Assembly (NCBI GenBank): GCA_030762935.1
Contig: CM060897.1
Span: forward strand, 109,768,176 to 109,832,175
Direction: 5' to 3'
Source of the DNA: Hymenopus coronatus
Lineage: Eukaryota; Arthropoda; Insecta; Mantodea; Hymenopodidae
DNA length: 64,000 bases
Both the position numbers and the translations under genes were made by a program. The notes under the pieces were generated by a model. The model did not search any database and had not been told where the DNA came from. It saw nothing but the letters and a program-made list of their open reading frames with translations. Positions 56,793 through 64,000 of this stretch are shown one piece after another. Position 1 is the first letter of the stretch. Each line of letters begins with the position of its first letter.

Positions 56793-57628
56793 ATCTAGTG
56801 TGTTCCATTCACATGACTTTCTCTACATCTCTGCAACAAATTATTGTTAAAAAGTTTATGCTTGCATTTATTTCATTTTAATCGAGGAAAAATTAGCAAA
56901 AATAATTGCTGCCTGGTAAGTAGAAACAAAATAAGGAAGTACCATAGGTTAAAATGATAGACAATAGCTGGTTGCTATTTGACAGAAGTTCCACTGTTTA
57001 TATGAATAGCAGTTGAAAAATTCTTGTATGAGAAAAGTGTAAGTTTTTCAAAGCTGAAACTAAAAACAAGGAATATTTCAAAAAACGATCAACTCCACGA
57101 AAAAAATGCATATAACATAAATTGTGCGTTTTAACATGCTGTATATTTCTTGTGTATTAAGTTTTGTCCATCTCTTGCGATTTACCAGTTATGCAAAATT
57201 CCGTAAAATTCATCCAGAAAAAAGTTGTCTTCAGAGGCTATTCCCAGAAAATTTAAGATATACATTTCATTTGGCATGTAATTATATTTAATATACGATA
57301 TTTTAATCAAAATTTTAGAGCCATTTTTGAGAAAGTAAAAATGATCGAAAAAAGTTCTATGTAAAGGGTAATTGGGGGTGGGGGAATTTTCTTGGAAATC
57401 TTCGCGTTGTATCCTTGGGAGATAACAAACTTAAATACCAAGTTTGGTATTTAACAGTCTTTTCGTTTTTGAGCTATGCTGGCCACACACACACAATATT
57501 CTCTGGAAGTGTTTTTTTATTCAGGGAGTCTTAAAACATCTATATCCGGTGAAATCTTGGTATCGAATTTTGGATGGAATACAGTACCTTCTCTATACGC
57601 TATGCACATAGTACTTATAGAGAAAGAA
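56793..57628 (-). mobile_element. PD element, reverse, complete
   Basis: tctagtgtgttccattcaca to gtacttatagagaaagaaa, about 836 bp. The GT segment is reduced to ccacacacacacaa. Confidence 0.86.
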
Positions 57629-57666
57629 AGAGATCGCTTTGTTGGTACAGAAAAATAAAGAAAAAA

Positions 57667-58503
57667 TCTGATGTGCTACTCTCACATGACATTCTCTAGC
57701 TACTCTACAACAGACAATTCTTCTTTCAACACCAAGCTAATCGAGATAAACATTAGTAGAATTTTATTACTTAGTTCCTTATAAGTAGAAGGGGACTAAG
57801 GGAATACACTAGGCCTAAATGACAGTAAAATGCTTTAAAAGCTATCGTTATGTGATTGCCATTGCAGATCCCTTCTTTGCTTTGCTAGGAGCAGAACAAA
57901 AGAAAAACGAACACTTCCTATCAGAGAAAAGTATAAGTACCTCACAATTGAAGCATAACAAGGAATACCTAGAAAACGATAAGCTCGATAAGTAAGTTTT
58001 TGTCTATCTCTTACGGTTTACTAGTTATGCCAAATTAAACAAAATGCATTCAGAATAAACAGGTCTTTAGAAGCTGTTCCCAGAAAATTCAAGATAAACA
58101 TTTGTGCTTTAATGTGAGGTATTTTAATCAAGATCGTTAGAGCCATTTTTAAGAAAAACCAAATTTTCGAAAATTTTCCCATGTAAAGGGTAGTTAGGGG
58201 TGAAAGGATTTTCTTGAAAATCCTCGTGTCGCATCCTTGAATTCTACCAAACTTAAATACCAAGTTTAGTATTCAACCGTCTTTTCGTTTTTGAGTTATG
58301 CTGTTCACAGACATACACTCACCCACACAGATACACACTCATACATACACACACATGGACCTGTTTCTGAAAATGATTTTTTTGGATTCAGGGGGTCTTA
58401 AAAATGTATTTCCGGTGAAATCTCGACATCGAGTTTTTGGGTGGAATACAATACTTCTCTATATTTATGTACATTGTACATAAGAGGCTAGAGAAAGTAA
58501 AAG
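57667..58503 (-). mobile_element. PD element, reverse, complete
   Basis: tctgatgtgctactctcaca to ggctagagaaagtaaaa, about 836 bp. P core atgtacattgtacat. The inverted GT segment spans about 58310-58362. Confidence 0.86.
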
Positions 58504-58915
58504 TGGATAAGAGAGGATTATGTAGACATACATAATAAACAGAAGAGGAAAGAATTAGTGTGATGAGAACATGAAAATTCATTTTGAAATGAATGAGAGG
58601 CAATGAACTAGAATGTTGTACTTTATGAGGGGAGAAAGACAGTATTGTTCATGTTAATAGATTGTAAAGAGGTAAGAAATTGGAGAAAAGCAATTTGGAA
58701 GCACAGACAGGATAGTAAGCCAGGAGAGACGGTAACAGTGAACATTTTGAATGTCGAGGAAAATGAGTATTAAAGAAATAGGGCAATATTTGAGAAAGTA
58801 AAAGAAAAGTGAATAAGAAAAAAGAAAAAGGAGAGTTCAGTAGAGAAAACAGTTGAATTGGATGGAATAAATAGCACAAACAAAACGGGGCTACACTTGT
58901 TAACAGCCATGGAGC
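58504..58915 (-). repeat. Dispersed repeat G, second copy
   Basis: The purine-rich strand is the reverse complement of the 4400-4720 copy over most of its length. No coding signal. Confidence 0.65.
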
Positions 58916-59985
58916 TAAGCGGATGTGACAACTAAGCTGTACTAAAATCTAATTTTACATTGGGATAAATAATAGTTAAACAATAGGACATGATTTCATA
59001 AATTGGAAATATAATACAATACGCTATCATTGCAATTATATTTTTATCTTTATTTGATTTCACTTCCCAAAAGTACAAACATACAGCATAGTCAGTCACA
59101 CGCAAAATCACAAACTCGTAAAGGCAAAGAAGACTTTATGTTTCAAGCATCTGTTTATTCTGAAATGATTGACAACACAATTTAAGTTTTAATAAAATTT
59201 TCTTGGATATAAATTAAAATACGTGCACTTATTTACCACATCGTTTAATACGTTTCTAAAGACCTAATTTAGTTTCTGGAATTCAAATTACATCAATTGA
59301 CATTCGTAGACGCGTCCCTTCCGTTAAATTGACACAAATGAACAATGTCCGTATTCCGCTACAGTGATGCAGTTTCAATTTCTATAGTTTGTCTCAGCCC
59401 AGAATGATCCTGAAGTAGACAGGAGAAGTGGTCTCAACTCGCCACGCATTTGACGCTACGCTGAACCCATAAGTTTTGTAACACTAATTGCTGGAGCGCT
59501 AACTTTTTGACAATAAATCAAGCAAGAATTTTCAGTAACTTATTAAATCTTACATAAATTATATTATCGTGCAGTAGCACAATGGTAAGGTTCACTTTGG
59601 GATTCCCTTCTTAAGCATCGCAAAACTGAGTGTTCATTTGCCTCTCGCCATTTCTCAATATTTGCTTCGGTTATGTTTCATTTCGACAGATTGACAAACT
59701 GCTCCATAATGATATACTGACTGCTTGCAAATGTTCTAGAACTGTAAGGTAATATTGGTAAGGAGTATTAAATATCAGAAGCGACTCTGTACGATAAACA
59801 ATAGCATCTGAATTATTATTCACCCCGAGGCCAACTTATTCTGAGAATGACCGTCTTTTGCAGGAATACAACTTATAATACTGTTTGTTTAGTAATACAA
59901 AGCTAAACTGTGAATTGTTGAACAATAACAATAATAAACTTATGGCATATGATTGCGTTTTCTTTTGTTTAATGCATATTATGTG
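58916..59985. other. Unassigned 1.1 kb stretch
   Basis: AT-rich with no PD, SINE or transposase sequence recognised. May be single-copy. Confidence 0.45.
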
Positions 59986-59987
59986 TT

Positions 59988-60210
59988 TAGACCACTCGCC
60001 TTTTACCTAGGTGGTCCGGGTTTGATCCCAAGCGACGGCACGTGGGATTTGTGGTGCACAAAGCGGCACAGGGGCCGGTTTTCTTCGGATTCTCCGGTTT
60101 TCCCGCCATCACATTCCACCTATGTCCCATCTTCATTCCATGCATCATCAATGTCATCGCCTGCGGTGCCTTAGTGGTAAAAGCGGGCGTTAAGCACTAT
60201 AAAAAAGAAT
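59988..60210 (+). mobile_element. tRNA-derived SINE3
   Basis: It begins within the tRNA-like region (tagaccactcgccttttacc), B box gtccgggtttgatcccaagc, body tctccggttttcccgccatc and tail gtggtaaaagcgggcgttaa gcactataaaa. The extreme 5' end is truncated. Confidence 0.85.
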
Positions 60211-60626
60211 ATTTGTGTACGTTTCCTTCCCCGAAACCAATTCATGCTGAGCAGGTGTAGAAAACTATTTTTCTTAGAGGCAGTTATTGTTTCAAAGCAA
60301 ATAAAAGGAACCGTGAACTTCGCTCCACAAATCAGCGGCCCAATGCTATTCCATATCAAAGTCGCTATCTCTCTCTCTCTCTCTCTCTCTCTATTGACAC
60401 CAGAAATATTCTTGTATGAGAAAGAATATAGAGATGCATGTGTAATCATCAGCACAATCTCTCTATTTTCAATTCTGGGAATACTTCAGCAACCTTCGCC
60501 AATCTTCGGCGCAGATGCACGAGTGCACGAGTCTTGCAAACTGAGAGGAAAAGAAAACAATATGAAATGGACAAACAGGTAATAAGTTTTTTTGTTGTAA
60601 TTTTTAGTTGCACCAAGAAGCTAAAA
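60211..60626. other. Unassigned stretch with CT microsatellite
   Basis: A CT run of about 12 units lies at 60368-60392. Overlapping frames on both strands here (60171-60455, 60244-60582) are opened partly by that run and carry no recognised motif. Confidence 0.45.
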
Positions 60627-61441
60627 ATGCGATGTGATCCATTCATATGACTTTCTCTACATCTCTGCACCAAATTATTGTTAAAAAGCTTATTCTTCTA
60701 TTTACTTCAAGCTAATCAAGAAAAAATGAGCAGAAATTGTCTTATTACTTGCTTCCATTAAAGTAAAAGGTAAATAAGGGTGTAGCATAGGCTAAATGAT
60801 AGTTAAAAGCTGGTTGCTATGTGATTGAAGTTTGTTATATGATTTGTTTTTATGGACAGGAGTTGATAAATATCCGTATGAGAAAAGTAGGTATAAGTAT
60901 ATTACAGCTGAAACCAATAACAAGGAATATCTCAAAAACAATCAGCTCCACGAAAGAAATGTATATAACATAAATTGTGTGTTTTAACGAGTTCTGCGTG
61001 TTATATTAAATAGCATGTCTCTAACGGTATACCAGTTATGCAAAATGTCGCAAAATTCATCCAGAATAAAGGTATCTTCAGAGGCTATTCACAGAAAATT
61101 CTTGATATACATTTTATTTGTCGTGTAAATATCTTTAATATACGATATTTTAATCAAAATCGTTATCGTTATTTTTGAGAAAATCAAACATTTCGAAATA
61201 CATCCCATGTAAAGGGTAGTTGGGGGTGGAGGGAATTTTCTTGAACATATTTGTGTCGTATCCTTGGAATACACCAAACTTAAATACCAAACATTTAATA
61301 TATTTTTCTAAAAATGTTTTATTTGGATTCAGGGGGTCTCAAAACATATATTTCCAGCTAAATCTGGGTATCGAATTTTTGGGTGTCAAACAAGACCTTC
61401 TTTTTACACTATGTACATAGTACGTGTAAAGAAAGCAAAAA
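60627..61441 (-). mobile_element. PD element, reverse, near complete
   Basis: cgatgtgatccattcatatg to gtacgtgtaaagaaagcaaa. About 815 bp. The inverted GT segment is deleted entirely (aaacatttaatatatttttc replaces it). Confidence 0.84.
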
Positions 61442-62343
61442 AATACTTTTATGAAACTGACTTGTTAACAAAGTTCATGGTGTGGAACAGTTCACATTCA
61501 TTTTTTGAAGGGGACCGCCACTGGTACAAGATGATATGTTGAAATGTTCTTCGCATGCCTTCTTGATCAACAATCAGCAATCGGGAAAACAATGTGCTTT
61601 CAGCGCTCTCATTTCTGATTGTTAATCCTTTGAATCATATACATGTTATTGGACACATCAAGTTTAAAACAGAACAAATGTATATATTCATGGATACAAA
61701 AATGCAGCCAAATTAATAACATTCATGGAAAGTATTTGCATATGTCATAAGAATACCTTATAGACCTAGATTTATTACGTCATTTATGCAGAAACAAAAG
61801 CAAAATAATAAACATATCACATAACATATTCGTAATGAACTATTTAACTAAACACTTTCAAAAATTGATTAACTGATTAAAACATAAGTTTCCCATTGAG
61901 TATATTGAAAAACGTAACTCAGTATTTATTTGGATTTTAAATATTCTGTTGCTTTGAGCGATTTAGTTGTAGTACACCATATTTATTAGATAGACAATAT
62001 GGATTAAATTCCTCAACTGAGTAAAATTGGTTAGAAAGAAATTTGTTTAAATCAGCTTTGAATTTTTTAACAGATTCTGTATTCCTCAGACTAGATGGTA
62101 AATTATTATAGAGTTTTAAGCTATTATATTTAAATAATTTTTAAAATAGTTTAGTTTTATGAGTAGGAATATACAATTTATTTGAGAGAATGGATCTCAG
62201 AACTTTTAATGAGATTATTGAGATTGGTTTTAACATATATTAAAGTTTTCTTTATGTAAATGCAAGGTAAATTTAATATGTTCAATTTTTTAAAATGTAT
62301 CCTACAACTTTCTCTTTTTGAAACACCCACTATAGTTCTCAAT

Positions 62344-62377
<34 letters not shown>

Positions 62378-62960
62378 AGTTTGAAAAGATTGTGTCACAA
62401 GTATTTACACAATTTTTCCATAATATTATTCCATATTGTAAATGTGAGTGAAATTAGGCAAAGTATTAACTTTTAAGCACATCTAAAGTAACGTGTGACC
62501 TCAGTTGATAGATAGTATATGATTCAGTGGAGTCGACTGTTTGAGAAGTGTAATTATAGTCTCAGATATCACACCCATTTCCACTCGGTGGTCTTACTTT
62601 TATGATATCATAGCTTTGTTTTTAATTATAACCCATTGCGGTTACTCCAGTTGCGCGGCCGGAGCTTTTTAAACCCATTCATCCAATTCTAACGGCCTCA
62701 AATAGCGGTACTGAGTCCGCTTGGTCTAAATCCAACTCTAATTAGTTTTGCAGTCCAACCATTAAATGAAAATGTTTAATAACAGCTAAACTTTCTTCCA
62801 CTCCCACCATTTTCTATGGCAACTATATATACTGAACCTCAGCTATATCTGATAATATGTTATTTAAAAACGAAACGCCCTTACAACAAGATGCGCCTTA
62901 CAAAATTGCCGCCATTTTGTGCTAACTTACCACATTTAGCCAACTATCCTGGTATAGTTC
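61442..62960. other. Unassigned 1.5 kb stretch with a 31-T run
   Basis: AT-rich, with a T homopolymer at 62345-62375. No gene or known repeat recognised. The second-longest stretch without repeats in the window. Confidence 0.45.
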
Positions 62961-62966
62961 AACATT

Positions 62967-63165
62967 TTGCCGTCGTGGTGTAGTGGTTATCGTGCTGGCC
63001 TGTAAAAACCAAGATTGTAGGTTCATCCTGACAAAGGGTAATGAATTTTTTCAGACAAAAAACCTTTTGCTTCCTTCGGAAGGGAAGTAAAGCCTATGGT
63101 CCTGTGTATTGTTTATTTGCATGTAAAATAATCCCATATCTTGAAAGAGAACGTTTTTGGGTAAC
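62967..63165 (+). mobile_element. tRNA-derived SINE1
   Basis: Head gccgtcgtggtgtagtggtt (A box), degraded B box (gtaggttcatcctg), body cggaagggaagtaaagccta. A short ttttgcc may flank both sides. Confidence 0.8.
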
Positions 63166-63394
63166 CTTTTTGCCATTTCGCGTCCACAAGTCGTGATTTC
63201 ATCCTATGGTACTATCTGTCGATCCCTCGTCACTATGGCGCATAGAGACTTACCTAAAACTGATACCCCCCCTAGGACTTACAAGTGGATGCCTAGGCTC
63301 AGAAGTCTGTCGGGGAGTCAAAGGCATGAAACCACAGAATGGAGATCCTGCAACGACGTCAGTCCGTAGCCAGGCATGAGCGTGAGGAAGTGAT
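63166..63394. other. Unassigned stretch
   Basis: A 70-codon frame (63157-63369) overlaps the SINE1 end and has no recognised motif. Confidence 0.35.
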
Positions 63395-63600
63395 GATATG
63401 AAAAACAAGCAAAATGGATGATAGGAAAGGTGATGTTGAAGTAATTGGTGGAATGAGTGGCGGGATAAACCGTGGACCCGGAGAAAACCCGCCCAGACGC
63501 CGTTTTATCCACCACAAATTCCACATGCGGGCGCTTGGGATCAAACCCGGGCCGCCTAGGTGGGAGGTGAGCAGTCTAACACTCGTTACGATGCCGCCAA
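63395..63600 (-). mobile_element. tRNA-derived SINE3
   Basis: The reverse strand shows B box cccgggtttgatcccaagcg, gcatgtggaatttgtggtgg and the body to about 63400. The tail is missing. The A-box part lies near 63575-63600. Confidence 0.82.
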
Positions 63601-63845
63601 ACTCACAAATTATAAAGTCAAATCTGATCACGGAAACATCGTGTTTCAGAAAATAACCAACTATAGTTAACCCTTAAATGCGTTGCTTTGCATATATACA
63701 AAAGTGATTTTAAGCAAAGTTTTAGAATATTTTAATATTTATTTTGTAGTTTTTAACTATACTGACCTTAAATAATAAATCGAGCATTTTCAGCATTTTG
63801 TGTTGAAAAAAATATTAGCATCTTTCAATAGTATTATAGTGTTTT
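63601..63845. other. Unassigned AT-rich stretch
   Basis: No recognised feature. Confidence 0.35.
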
Positions 63846-63849
63846 TTAC

Positions 63850-64000
63850 TTTCTCTACACGTACTATGTACATAGTGCATAGGGAAGGTATTATATTGCA
63901 CCCAAGATTTCACCATAAACTTATGTTATGAGACCCCCTGAGTCCAAAAAAAGCAGTTTTAGAAAAATGTCCGTGTGTGTGTGTGGGTGTGTGTGTGTAT
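63850..64000 (+). mobile_element. PD element, forward, P end, cut by window edge
   Basis: A clean P palindrome (ctacacgtactatgtacata), the early blocks and the beginning of the GT microsatellite (gtgtgtgtgtgtgggtgtgt) up to the last base. Confidence 0.85.

Noticed and set aside
60244..60582. 112-codon frame as a gene
   Set aside because: It includes a CT microsatellite translated as alternating Ser/Leu and overlaps an equally long reverse frame.
1..64000. Endogenous virus or LTR retrotransposon
   Set aside because: I saw no long terminal repeats, reverse transcriptase or integrase motifs, or capsid-like frames in any of the frames inspected.

Overview
The window reads as intergenic or intronic DNA from a large, AT-rich, transposon-packed eukaryotic genome, most likely an arthropod. 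The evidence is several mariner/Tc1-like transposons, many tRNA-derived SINEs, long homopolymers and microsatellites, and no bacterial-style gene organisation. No host protein-coding gene, exon chain, rRNA or functional tRNA gene could be supported. The species assignment is inference only.

The dominant component, roughly half or more of the window by eye, is one repeat family that I call the 'PD element'. It is about 820-880 bp long, lacks convincing coding capacity, and occurs on both strands as more than 40 complete or partial copies. One end (P end) is a near-perfect palindrome built on CTATGTACATAG and flanked by CTTTCTCTACACG / CGTGTAGAGAAAG. The other end (D end) reads GTAGAGAAAGTCATGTGAAT...CACATCAGA and is followed by a T run. 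The D end carries GTAGAGAAAGT about 20 bp inside its terminus, while the P end carries the same motif at its terminus. A GT/GTCY microsatellite lies about 120-180 bp inside the P end. I saw no target-site duplication, and two reconstructable targets are T runs. This architecture resembles non-autonomous Helentron/HINE (DINE-1-like) rolling-circle elements. That resemblance is an inference.

Layout: 1-8100 holds tandem PD copies, two Tc1/mariner transposase remnants (one split by PD elements and a SINE), a pyrimidine-rich repeat and a composite repeat. 8100-20000 holds PD copies in both orientations, a mariner remnant, a 1.7 kb unassigned stretch and a tandem PD cluster (17.5-20.0 kb). 20.6-25.1 kb is a deep nest: PD element, SINE, deleted mariner, second SINE, unknown 0.4 kb insert and composite repeat. 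25.4-31.0 kb is PD copies with SINEs. 31.0-36.0 kb holds a SINE, repeat W interrupted by a deleted mariner with 32-bp terminal inverted repeats, and a PD element containing a SINE that itself contains a nearly full-length transposon. 36.4-38.2 kb is two full PD copies head to tail, one carrying a 44-bp-arm perfect hairpin insertion. 39-54 kb alternates PD copies and unassigned DNA. 54.7-64 kb has PD copies with nested SINEs and longer unassigned stretches.

Nested insertions with target-site duplications give relative ages. PD elements are both older than most SINEs and mariners (which interrupt them) and younger than transposase remnant T1 and one repeat W copy (which they interrupt). At least five tRNA-like SINE families are distinguishable (called SINE1, 2, 3, 4 and 6). 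Boundaries are read by eye and should be taken as accurate to about 5-20 bp unless a duplication or inverted repeat fixes them.
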